A stretch of DNA of 6,131 nucleotides from an uncultured Clostridia bacterium (GTDB lineage: Bacteria; Bacillota; Clostridia; Oscillospirales; Ruminococcaceae), in NCBI GenBank assembly GCA_947629275.1, contig CANRDG010000107.1:1-6131 (forward strand), given 5' to 3'. Positions 1 through 4,886 of this stretch are shown piece by piece. Position 1 is the first letter of the stretch. Each line of letters begins with the position of its first letter. Under the pieces are notes generated by a model, which searched no databases, was not told the origin of the DNA, and worked only from the letters and a program-made list of their open reading frames with translations. The position numbers were made by a program, and so were the translations under genes.

Positions 1-5
1 CGCGG

Positions 6-49
6 GAAGAATTATTTCGCTTTTAATTTTGGGGGCGAAATAATTCTTC
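6..49. repeat. Perfect 15-bp inverted repeat (long hairpin)
   Basis: Bases 6-20 are perfectly complementary to bases 35-49 (arms GAAGAATTATTTCGC and GCGAAATAATTCTTC) around a 14-nt AT-rich loop. No T-run follows the stem on either strand, so it is not a classical intrinsic terminator. It directly abuts the palindromic repeat starting at 51. The same arrangement (AT-rich hairpin next to a GCGTTCCC-type palindrome) recurs in inverted orientation at 4628-4690, so it is probably the end module of an interspersed repeat. Whether it is transcribed cannot be told, because the upstream gene lies outside the window. Confidence 0.8.
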
Positions 50-50
50 A

Positions 51-157
51 GGCGTTCCCGTAGGGAACGCTGCTCCCTTGCAAGAGAGGGATTTTCCTAG
101 TTGTAGCGCAACGCTATTTTTCCGCGTTCCATTCTGGAACGCCAAACAATGTGAAAA
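51..157 (+). repeat. Interspersed palindromic repeat, copy 1
   Basis: This segment contains two 8-bp-stem, 3-nt-loop hairpins built on the same GCGTTCC/GGAACGC arms: 52-70 (loop GTA) and 124-142 (loop TTC). Bases 119-143 match the reverse complement of 4583-4607 exactly over 25 nt. The match continues after three mismatches through 147-157 (CAATGTGAAAA, equal to the reverse complement of 4569-4579), giving 36 of 39 identical. A further 12-nt block, TGCAAGAGAGGG at 79-90, is the reverse complement of 4636-4647. The order of blocks is conserved and the sequence between them has diverged. It carries no credible coding potential. It resembles a REP/MITE-like intergenic element, though no transposase or target-site duplication is visible. 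Confidence 0.8.
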
Positions 158-330
158 GTTTTTATAAAACGATTGATAAAATATATACCCACCCACTAGC
201 CACAATCTAAGAGAGATAGCTGGCAGAATATTCTTTCAGCGGCGTGAGGGGTGGGGCGTGGTTTTTAGGTAGTGCGGATTTTGGGAGTGGAGAGTGATCG
301 GCGCGGCGGTGAGCTGTTGTTACTGGGCGT
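158..330. other. Intergenic stretch, no gene found
   Basis: No credible coding region, tRNA or riboswitch was seen here. The first 30 bases are AT-rich, including a TAAAAT at 177-182, but no matching -35 box lies at the right distance. Bases 246-261 are G-rich, with two GGGG runs separated by one base. An 8-bp inverted repeat (270-277 with 358-365) starts here and encloses the first heptamer array. The promoter for maf must lie somewhere in or before this region, but none can be named with confidence. Confidence 0.5.
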
Positions 331-365
331 ACTTCTTGTCTCTTGCCTCTCTATAAACCGCACTA
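270..365. repeat. Long-range 8-bp inverted repeat (possible structured RNA or element ends)
   Basis: TAGTGCGG at 270-277 is perfectly complementary to CCGCACTA at 358-365. With a single bulged A (278) the pairing continues for three more A-T pairs (279-281 with 355-357). The arms enclose about 80 nt, including a heptamer array at 331-351. Eight matched bases at this distance could be chance. It may also be the base of a structured leader RNA or the ends of a decayed element. Confidence 0.3.
331..351 (+). repeat. Degenerate heptamer array 1 (3 units)
   Basis: Three consecutive 7-nt units, ACTTCTT, GTCTCTT and GCCTCTC, fit the consensus RYNTCTN. The same 7-nt phase and consensus recur in the five-unit array at 395-429, which supports a true short tandem repeat rather than general pyrimidine richness. 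It lies inside the 270-365 inverted repeat. Confidence 0.5.
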
Positions 366-394
366 ATGAGAAATTAACGTGAAAGTTGGCAGGC

Positions 395-429
395 TTTTCT
401 AACCTCTGACTTCTAACATCTTACATCTA
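395..429 (+). repeat. Degenerate heptamer array 2 (5 units) before the maf ribosome binding site
   Basis: Five in-phase 7-nt units, TTTTCTA, ACCTCTG, ACTTCTA, ACATCTT and ACATCTA, occupy the 35 bases that end two bases before the maf ribosome binding site (AAGGAG, 431-436). The TCT core sits at the same place in every unit. The strand upstream of the Shine-Dalgarno is thus pyrimidine-rich and likely unstructured, which could favour ribosome access. That effect is inference. Confidence 0.6.
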
Positions 430-445
430 AAAGGAGTATTAAACT

Positions 446-1036
446 ATGCTCGACTTTTTAAAGTTTGAAAATGAGGTAGTTCTGGCTTCGCAGTCGCCGA
501 GAAGAAAAGAGCTTTTACACTTTTTATTCTCCGATTTTTCGGTACGCCCTGCGGACATTGACGAGAGCATACCCACGGGCGTTGACCCGTTTTCGGCGGC
601 GCAGATGATAGCCGAGAAAAAGGCTGATGCAATAAACTCCTCGGGGCTTGTGATAGCCTGCGACACTGTGGTGATAATCAATGGCGAGATACTGGGCAAG
701 CCGAAAGATGAGAGCGATGCGCGGCATATGCTGGAAAAGCTTTCGGGAGCGGTACATGATGTTGTGAGCGGTGTGGCTTTGCGTTACAAGGGGCGCAAAC
801 GCTCTTTTTCGCAGAGGACAAGCGTTACTTTCTGCGAAATGACGGACGGTGATATTTCCGCATACTTGGCGACGGGCGAGCCGTTTGACAAGGCGGGAGC
901 ATACGGCATACAGGGATATGGGTCGCTGTTTGTGGAGAAGATAGACGGTGATTTTTTCAACGTGGTAGGTTTGCCGTTAGCGCGTTTACGTACTGAAATA
1001 CTATCGCTTATAAAAGAGGCGGAGGACGTAAAATGA
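446..1036 (+). CDS. maf: Maf family nucleoside triphosphate pyrophosphatase (dTTP/UTP type)
   Basis: This is a 196-residue cytoplasmic protein of normal family length. Maf proteins hydrolyse non-canonical or excess nucleoside triphosphates to the monophosphate and PPi, so they clean the nucleotide pool; some members also affect septum formation. The signatures are all visible: ASQSPRRKELL at 14-24 (phosphate-binding loop), the acidic DES at 39-41, IACDTVV with catalytic-type Asp73, GKPKD at 84-88, LSG..H.V..GV at 99-110, DKAGAYGIQG at 148-157 and GDFFNVVGLPL at 168-178. The DKAGAYGIQG form is typical of the YhdE-like dTTPase/UTPase branch. AAGGAG at 431-436, 9 nt before the ATG, supports this start. 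The stop overlaps the next start (ATGA, 1033-1036), indicating translational coupling. The family assignment is firm; substrate choice is inferred. Confidence 0.96.
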   Translation: MLDFLKFENEVVLASQSPRRKELLHFLFSDFSVRPADIDESIPTGVDPFSAAQMIAEKKADAINSSGLVIACDTVVIINGEILGKPKDESDARHMLEKLSGAVHDVVSGVALRYKGRKRSFSQRTSVTFCEMTDGDISAYLATGEPFDKAGAYGIQGYGSLFVEKIDGDFFNVVGLPLARLRTEILSLIKEAEDVK

Positions 1037-1329
1037 GTATATTTTCAAAGAAAACTGCTGTGCCGCGAGAGGTGGAGGAACTTTGCAAAAAGCGCCTTAG
1101 CAGGGTTATAGAACGCACAGGCGGCGAGGAGATAACTCTTGGCGGAAAGGGCGGTGCGTCGGTCGCAGGCGGAGAACTTGTTATCATTTGTGACGGAAAG
1201 GAAGTTTTTCGATGTGATATAAAAGGCATAACTGCTGCACAGCTTATGAGCGGAAACGGGTGCGACATAAAAGATGTCAGCGGCGGCGAAAAACGCCACA
1301 TAACAGCATACTACGGAAAGAATATATAA
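1033..1329 (+). CDS. Hypothetical 98-residue protein between maf and nth
   Basis: I do not recognise the family. The gene is very likely real: its ATG overlaps the maf stop (ATGA), a GGAGG at 1021-1025 sits 7 nt upstream, and it ends 21 nt before nth. The product is small, soluble and lacks a signal peptide or membrane span. Residues 11-29 look like a charged amphipathic helix. Residues 31-62 alternate Gly-rich turns and short hydrophobic stretches (for example GGELVIICDGKEVF, 46-59), suggesting a beta-rich fold. The C-terminal part includes AAQLMSGNG (68-76) and HITAYYG (89-95). Four cysteines (18, 53, 61, 77) are not spaced as a classical metal motif. Co-transcription with Maf and endonuclease III hints at a housekeeping role, but no function can be assigned. 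Confidence 0.85.
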   Translation: MSIFSKKTAVPREVEELCKKRLSRVIERTGGEEITLGGKGGASVAGGELVIICDGKEVFRCDIKGITAAQLMSGNGCDIKDVSGGEKRHITAYYGKNI

Positions 1330-1350
1330 CGAAAAGACGGAGAAAATACT

Positions 1351-2004
1351 ATGGGTAAGAAAGATTTGAAAAAGAAAGCGGAATGGGCGTGTGCAGAGCT
1401 GGAAAAATTTTATCCGGAGGCGCAGTGTTCGCTTACATACAAAAAGCCGCACGAGCTGATGATTGCAGGGAGGCTTTCGGCGCAATGCACGGACGCACGA
1501 GTGAACATAGTTACGAAAGAGCTTTTTGAAAAATATCGCAGCATCAATGATTTTGCAAATGCAGACGTTAGTGACATAGAGCGCATTATAATGCCGTGCG
1601 GACTTTACAAGACTAAGGCGCTCTCAATCGTGACTATGTGCAGGCAGATAATTGACGATTTCGGCGGCGAGATACCTGACACGATAGAAGAGTTGACACA
1701 GCTTTCGGGCATTGGCAGGAAGACTGCAAACCTTATCATGGGGGACGTTTTTCACAAGCCGGCGGTGGTGACGGACACGCACTGTATACGCATTTGCTTA
1801 AGACTGGGGCTTACCGACTCAAAAGACCCTGCGAAGGTGGAAAAGCAGCTGAGGGAGATACTGCCGCCCGAGAAGTCTTCGGATTTTTGTCATAGGCTGG
1901 TAAATTTTGGTAGAGAGGTTTGCACGGCGAGAAAAACGCACTGCGAAAACTGCCCTCTCAAAGGTGAATGTAACTACGGCAAAAAAATTGTCAGCCGTGG
2001 TTGA
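1351..2004 (+). CDS. nth: Endonuclease III (DNA glycosylase/AP lyase, 4Fe-4S)
   Basis: This is a 217-residue base-excision-repair enzyme, close to the usual family length. It removes oxidised pyrimidines from DNA and cleaves the abasic strand by beta-elimination. RLSAQCTD at 41-48 matches the family's conserved N-terminal motif. The helix-hairpin-helix LSGIGRKTAN (118-127) carries the Schiff-base lysine Lys124. The catalytic aspartate is Asp142 in VVTDTH. The iron-sulfur cluster ligands are Cys191, Cys198, Cys201 and Cys207, in the expected C-x6-C-x2-C-x5-C spacing. All key residues are intact. GGAG at 1339-1342, 8 nt before the ATG, supports the start. It ends the maf-hypothetical-nth run. 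Its last codons contain an A-tract (1981-1987) and its stop codon overlaps the -35 box of the next operon's promoter; no terminator separates the two. Confidence 0.97.
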   Translation: MGKKDLKKKAEWACAELEKFYPEAQCSLTYKKPHELMIAGRLSAQCTDARVNIVTKELFEKYRSINDFANADVSDIERIIMPCGLYKTKALSIVTMCRQIIDDFGGEIPDTIEELTQLSGIGRKTANLIMGDVFHKPAVVTDTHCIRICLRLGLTDSKDPAKVEKQLREILPPEKSSDFCHRLVNFGREVCTARKTHCENCPLKGECNYGKKIVSRG

Positions 2005-2029
2005 CAAACAGGTCTTATAATGGTATAAT
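2001..2029 (+). promoter_or_regulatory. Perfect consensus sigma-A promoter for the cpsC-cpsD-cpsB operon
   Basis: TTGACA (2001-2006) and TATAAT (2024-2029) are separated by exactly 17 bases, both boxes matching consensus at every position. A second TATAAT at 2016-2021 is too close to the -35 to pair with it. The A7 tract at 1981-1987 lies roughly at -55 to -49, where an UP element would sit. Transcription would start near 2036, leaving a leader of about 78 nt before the ATG at 2114. The -35 box overlaps the nth stop codon (2002-2004). No operator-like palindrome is obvious around the boxes, so regulation, if any, is not visible. Confidence 0.9.
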
Positions 2030-2113
2030 AATAGGTAGTCTGTGTTTTTGTAAGAATTAAAAGAGAAAAATATATACAGGACAAATCAAAGCTTTTGGGA
2101 GGGTCGTTCTTTT

Positions 2114-2827
2114 ATGGAGAACATGGAAAATGACGAAAAGACCATTGACCTGAAAATGCTGCTTCTGGGTCTGCTGGACAGAATATGGCTGATACTGTTC
2201 GTATCGGTGATATGCGCGGCGGCGGTAGGCATTTTTACAAAGATAGGTATTGACAAAAAGTACACTTCGACGGCTCAGATGTACGTTCAGAACAAAGACC
2301 CCGAAGCGCAGAACTCCGCTATTTCATCGAGTGACGTTGCGGCTTCGGCATCGCTGGTGCAGGTATGTCAGAAAGTGTTTACGAGCGATTCGATGATAGC
2401 GAAGCTTCAGGAAACGCTGACCAGCGCCGGATACCTTTTTAAAAACGAAGAGATCATTGAAATGATAGACATAACATCGCCGGACAACAACCAGATAATG
2501 GTGGTGGACGTTATCAGCGAAAGCCCGGAGATCTCTCAGCTTGTTGCAACATCGCTGGTGGCGAACGCTGACAGTGTATTCAAAGAGATAGTTAAGGTAG
2601 GCTCTGTTCAGACCATTTCGGCGGCAACTTTCCCCGAAGAACCGTCTTCGCCCAACCTTAAAAAGAACATTCTGATCGGCTTTTTGGCGGGATTTGTACT
2701 GATATGCGCTATAGTTGTTGTTATTGACATTTGCGACACGAAGATAAAGCCTACCGACAACCTTATGGATATGTACGGTGCGCCGCTTATTGCGGAAATA
2801 ATGGACTTTGACGCAGACATAAAGTGA
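2114..2827 (+). CDS. cpsC: CpsC/YwqC-like Wzz-domain membrane adaptor (polysaccharide co-polymerase)
   Basis: This 237-residue inner-membrane protein has the Wzz/PCP layout: a short cytoplasmic N-terminus, a first membrane span at about 24-42, an external domain at about 43-184, a second span at about 185-207, and a cytoplasmic tail of about 30 residues. The Pro-rich motif FPEEPSSPNLKKN (173-185) just before span 2 is the family hallmark. In Firmicutes such proteins lack a kinase domain; their C-terminal tail binds and activates the separate tyrosine kinase encoded next door and influences polysaccharide chain length or export. GGGAGGG at 2097-2103, 10 nt from the ATG, supports this start over the in-frame ATG at 2123. 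It is first in its operon, directly downstream of a consensus promoter. The family is secure; which polymer it serves is unknown. Confidence 0.92.
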   Translation: MENMENDEKTIDLKMLLLGLLDRIWLILFVSVICAAAVGIFTKIGIDKKYTSTAQMYVQNKDPEAQNSAISSSDVAASASLVQVCQKVFTSDSMIAKLQETLTSAGYLFKNEEIIEMIDITSPDNNQIMVVDVISESPEISQLVATSLVANADSVFKEIVKVGSVQTISAATFPEEPSSPNLKKNILIGFLAGFVLICAIVVVIDICDTKIKPTDNLMDMYGAPLIAEIMDFDADIK

Positions 2828-2846
2828 GAAACGGAGAGCAGGATAT

Positions 2847-3647
2847 ATGAGCGGTTTTATGAACGTCACGAGAAATTCAAAGAAGAAAAATCAAAAAGAC
2901 GATCCGCTGAGAACGTCGGTACACGTTGCTAGAAGCCATATTCTTAATGAGAACACGAAGTTTGTTATATCGGAGGCTTACAAGCTGGCAAGAACTAATA
3001 TTATGTTTTCTATTGCTTCAAGCCCGAACAAAGTAATTGCGGTAACTTCTTCTAACCCCTCGGAGGCAAAGACCACAACGACTGTAAACCTGGCGATAAC
3101 GTTCGCGATGACGGGCGCAAAGGTACTGCTTATTGACGGAGACATGAGGAAGCCTTTTGTAAACAAGCTTTTCAAGCTGGACAAGAACACGGGGCTTTCT
3201 ATGGTACTGAGCGGTATGTGCACGGTGGCTGAGGCTATTCGCAGCAATATAAGGGACAACCTTGACATTATAACGGCAGGGCCTATACCGCCAAATCCTG
3301 TTGAGCTTTTGGGCAGCGACAACATGAAGCAGCTGATAGACATTCTCGGCTCGCATTACGATTATATTTTTGTTGATATGCCGCCTGTAAATGTGGTATC
3401 AGACGCGCTGCTGCTTGCGCCTATTGCGGCAGGATTCATACTTGTTATAAGAGATAATTACACGAAGTATTCCGATGTTCAGCAAGCTGTGACGCAGATA
3501 AATATGGCAAACGGAAAAATGCTTGGTTTTATAAAGACTATATGCCGCGCGGATTCGAGAGGCGGCTATTACGGAAAGTACGGCAAATACGGAAAGTACA
3601 GCGACTATTACGGAGAAGCCGAAAACAGAGAGAGCAGAGAAAGCTGA
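2847..3647 (+). CDS. cpsD: CpsD/YwqD-like bacterial tyrosine kinase (BY-kinase) with an atypical Walker A
   Basis: This 266-residue cytoplasmic ATPase/kinase is expected to autophosphorylate on C-terminal tyrosines when bound to the CpsC tail. EAYKLARTNIMFS (43-55) matches the segment that precedes the ATPase core in the family and is used for oligomer contacts. The Walker A region is SSNPSEAKTTTT (68-79): Lys75 and Thr76 are present, but Ala74 replaces the nearly invariant Gly before the lysine. Walker A' is LLIDGDMRKP (94-103, Asp97 and Asp99). Walker B is YIFVDMPP (173-180, Asp177). The tail holds seven tyrosines in 15 residues (241, 242, 245, 248, 251, 254, 255), the usual phosphorylation cluster. 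The gene starts 19 nt after cpsC, with GGAG at 2833-2836 10 nt before the ATG. The family is certain; catalytic strength is uncertain because of Ala74. Confidence 0.93.
   Translation: MSGFMNVTRNSKKKNQKDDPLRTSVHVARSHILNENTKFVISEAYKLARTNIMFSIASSPNKVIAVTSSNPSEAKTTTTVNLAITFAMTGAKVLLIDGDMRKPFVNKLFKLDKNTGLSMVLSGMCTVAEAIRSNIRDNLDIITAGPIPPNPVELLGSDNMKQLIDILGSHYDYIFVDMPPVNVVSDALLLAPIAAGFILVIRDNYTKYSDVQQAVTQINMANGKMLGFIKTICRADSRGGYYGKYGKYGKYSDYYGEAENRESRES
3570..3599 (+). repeat. In-frame 9-bp tandem repeat encoding the Tyr cluster
   Basis: Three consecutive 9-nt units (TACGGAAAG, TACGGCAAA, TACGGAAAG) plus a further TAC encode YGK repeats within the kinase tail. Units 1 and 3 are identical; unit 2 differs by two synonymous third-position changes. 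The unit length is a multiple of three, so gain or loss of a copy would change tyrosine number without breaking the frame. Confidence 0.85.
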
Positions 3648-3672
3648 CAAAGCAAACGGAGGGCGATGTGAT

Positions 3673-4398
3673 ATGCTGGTAGATTTTCACTCACACATAC
3701 TGCCTGCCATTGATGACGGTGCGAAGAACATTGAAGAAAGCATTAAGATACTGGATATGATGTCTGAAACCGGCGTGGACGTGGTTTACTGCACGCCGCA
3801 TTTCTATCCGCACGAGATGTCGGTGGAGAAATTTTTGGAGAGGCGCAGGCAGGCTTACGGAAAGCTTGTGCCTTACCTGAAACCGCACCACCCGAAGCTT
3901 AAAATGGGTGCGGAAGTGCTGATGTCGCGCAGTTTGCTTACAAGAGATGTTCTGGAAAAGTTAAAGCTTGAGGGAACAGACTTTGTGCTGCTGGAGATGC
4001 CGTACATTCATTTTTCGCAGAACATTTATGACGGTGTTGCAGACATTGCGGAGATGAACGGCATAAAAGTTTTGATAGCGCACATTGAGAGGTATCTTGT
4101 TGCGAACAGCGAGGAAGAAGTAATGCAGCTTATGGAGGGCGAGAACGTTCTGGGACAGATAAACTGCACATCGCTGCGAAAAATGGGCGACCGCCGCCGC
4201 TGCATGAGTTTTATAAAAAACGGCTGTGTTCAGGCTTTGGGTACCGATTATCACAGGATAGAACGCGGCTACGCGCTTATGGACGAGGGTATTTCGATAC
4301 TGAAAAGAAAGCTTGGGCGCGAGGCGTTTGAAAGGATATTACAGACTTCGGAAATGATAGCGGAAAACTGCGATGTTGACGAGATACTTGAAATATAA
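3673..4398 (+). CDS. cpsB: CpsB/YwqE-like PHP-family protein tyrosine phosphatase
   Basis: This 241-residue metal-dependent phosphatase is of normal family length. CpsB/YwqE enzymes remove phosphate from the C-terminal tyrosines of the partner BY-kinase and so reset the polysaccharide export cycle. The PHP metal-binding motifs are intact and in order: DFHSHILPAIDDG (4-16; His6, His8, Asp15), CTPHFYP (40-46; His43), GAE (79-81; Glu81), LLEMP (106-110; Glu108), AHIERY (136-141; His137), and GTDYH (190-194; Asp192, His194). The last motif has Thr where many relatives have Ser. GGAGGG at 3658-3663, 9 nt before the ATG, fixes the start. It lies 25 nt after the kinase gene and closes the operon, followed by a GC-rich hairpin. 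This is not the low-molecular-weight phosphatase (Wzb) type. Histidinol-phosphatase is another PHP activity, but the context favours CpsB. Confidence 0.94.
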   Translation: MLVDFHSHILPAIDDGAKNIEESIKILDMMSETGVDVVYCTPHFYPHEMSVEKFLERRRQAYGKLVPYLKPHHPKLKMGAEVLMSRSLLTRDVLEKLKLEGTDFVLLEMPYIHFSQNIYDGVADIAEMNGIKVLIAHIERYLVANSEEEVMQLMEGENVLGQINCTSLRKMGDRRRCMSFIKNGCVQALGTDYHRIERGYALMDEGISILKRKLGREAFERILQTSEMIAENCDVDEILEI

Positions 4399-4400
4399 AA

Positions 4401-4422
4401 CGCCCTCTGCAATAAGAGGGCG
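4401..4422 (+). terminator. Hairpin after cpsB, probable weak terminator
   Basis: CGCCCTCT (4401-4408) pairs perfectly with AGAGGGCG (4415-4422) around a 6-nt loop, starting 2 nt after the cpsB stop codon. Position and strength suit transcription termination. The downstream tract, however, is ATAACGTTT rather than a U-run, while AAAA lies upstream, so it could work at least as well on the opposite strand. The same CGCCCTCT arm recurs at 4634-4641 and 4727-4734, so this hairpin may itself belong to the local repeat family. Confidence 0.5.
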
Positions 4423-4568
4423 ATAACGTTTGAATGTGGCGTTTATGATAAGGTAGATCATATTCACGCTTACGCGCAGCGCAGGAGCGCGTTCAACGCC
4501 CCACTTTTATTTGGCTATCTCACCATTTTAGTATGTCAATACGTTCGCGTATTTTACTTGTTAAGATT
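4423..4568. other. Intergenic stretch with two small hairpins
   Basis: No gene is supported here. ACGCGC (4472-4477) pairs with GCGCGT (4487-4492). A 6-bp stem (4538-4543 with 4548-4553) closes a TTCG tetraloop and is followed by a few T residues, giving a very weak terminator-like shape. No tRNA and no T-box conserved element is visible. Confidence 0.5.
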
Positions 4569-4658
4569 TTTTCACATTGCACGGCGTTCCAGAATGGAAC
4601 GCGGAAAGAGAGATATGGCTTCTCATTAGGGAACGCCCTCTCTTGCAGGGCGTTCCCT
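4569..4658 (-). repeat. Interspersed palindromic repeat, copy 2 (inverted relative to copy 1)
   Basis: Read on the minus strand, this segment shares ordered blocks with 51-157: 4583-4607 (25 nt exact), 4569-4579 (11 nt exact) and 4636-4647 (12 nt exact). It contains a hairpin at 4584-4602 (8-bp stem, loop GAA) and a stronger one at 4628-4658 (12-bp stem, 7-nt loop) whose arms again use GGGAACGCCCT/AGGGCGTTCCC. Open frames crossing it on both strands are by-products of its composition and lack ribosome binding sites. Confidence 0.8.
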
Positions 4659-4659
4659 C

Positions 4660-4690
4660 TTTCAAAATAGTCCACCGGACTATTTTGAAA
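4660..4690. repeat. Perfect 14-bp hairpin abutting repeat copy 2
   Basis: TTTCAAAATAGTCC (4660-4673) pairs perfectly with GGACTATTTTGAAA (4677-4690) around a 3-nt loop. It occupies the place, relative to repeat copy 2, that the 6-49 hairpin holds relative to copy 1, with a different sequence but a similar AT-rich, fully paired stem. No U-run follows. Confidence 0.85.
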
Positions 4691-4790
4691 TTCACCCTTT
4701 GCGGAGCGCCTGCCGTAAGGGGATTTCGCCCTCTGCGGAGGGCGACGAGGGGCTCGCCCCTCGACCTGATGACCCTTTTGAAAAAGGGTC
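4691..4790. repeat. Array of four consecutive GC-rich hairpins upstream of pheS
   Basis: Four inverted repeats lie nearly head to tail. The first is imperfect: 4695-4699 with 4717-4721, plus 4702-4704 with 4713-4715. Next is 4726-4733 with 4738-4745 (8 bp, loop TGCG), then 4746-4752 with 4757-4763 (7 bp, loop CTCG), directly abutting it. Last is 4771-4778 with 4783-4790 (8 bp, loop TGAA). Together with 4584-4690 this makes seven hairpins in about 205 bases. No T-box AGGGTGG-type motif is present. It is most likely a mosaic of mobile palindromic repeats. If transcribed with pheS it would form a highly structured leader or an attenuator. Confidence 0.75.
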
Positions 4791-4886
4791 AATCGAAAAC
4801 TTTTGGTTTCTTGACAGGGTTTACAATTACTGCGCTCGGACACATTTATATAAAGAAAATAATTTTTAAGATAAGAGGGATATTCT

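Noticed and set aside
1..157. CRISPR array suggested by repeated GCGTTCC/GGAACGC palindromes
   Set aside because: Repeats are irregularly spaced, few, in both orientations and embedded in longer homologous blocks; there are no uniform spacers or cas genes.
23..205. Open reading frame of 60 codons on the - strand in the first intergenic region
   Set aside because: It spans repeat copy 1 and a hairpin, and has no ribosome binding site or recognisable protein character.
246..289. G-quadruplex in the G-rich stretch upstream of maf
   Set aside because: Only two runs of four G are close together; the remaining runs are GG or are separated by long loops, so a stable four-tract quadruplex is not supported.
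1045..1485. Open reading frame of 146 codons on the - strand opposite the hypothetical gene and nth
   Set aside because: It is a shadow frame antisense to two well-supported genes, with Phe/Cys-rich composition typical of reverse-complement reading.
4811..4852. Candidate pheS promoter elements (TTGACA at 4811-4816, TACAAT at 4822-4827, TTTACA at 4820-4825 with TTTATA at 4845-4850)
   Set aside because: The consensus -35 has no -10 at 16-18 bases, TACAAT is only 5 bases away from it, and the TTTACA/TTTATA pair has a 19-base spacer. A promoter probably lies here but none of these pairings is convincing.
4399..4886. T-box riboswitch expected before an aminoacyl-tRNA synthetase gene
   Set aside because: No AGGGTGG-type T-box sequence or matching antiterminator/terminator pair followed by a U-run was found; the hairpins present are unrelated palindromes.
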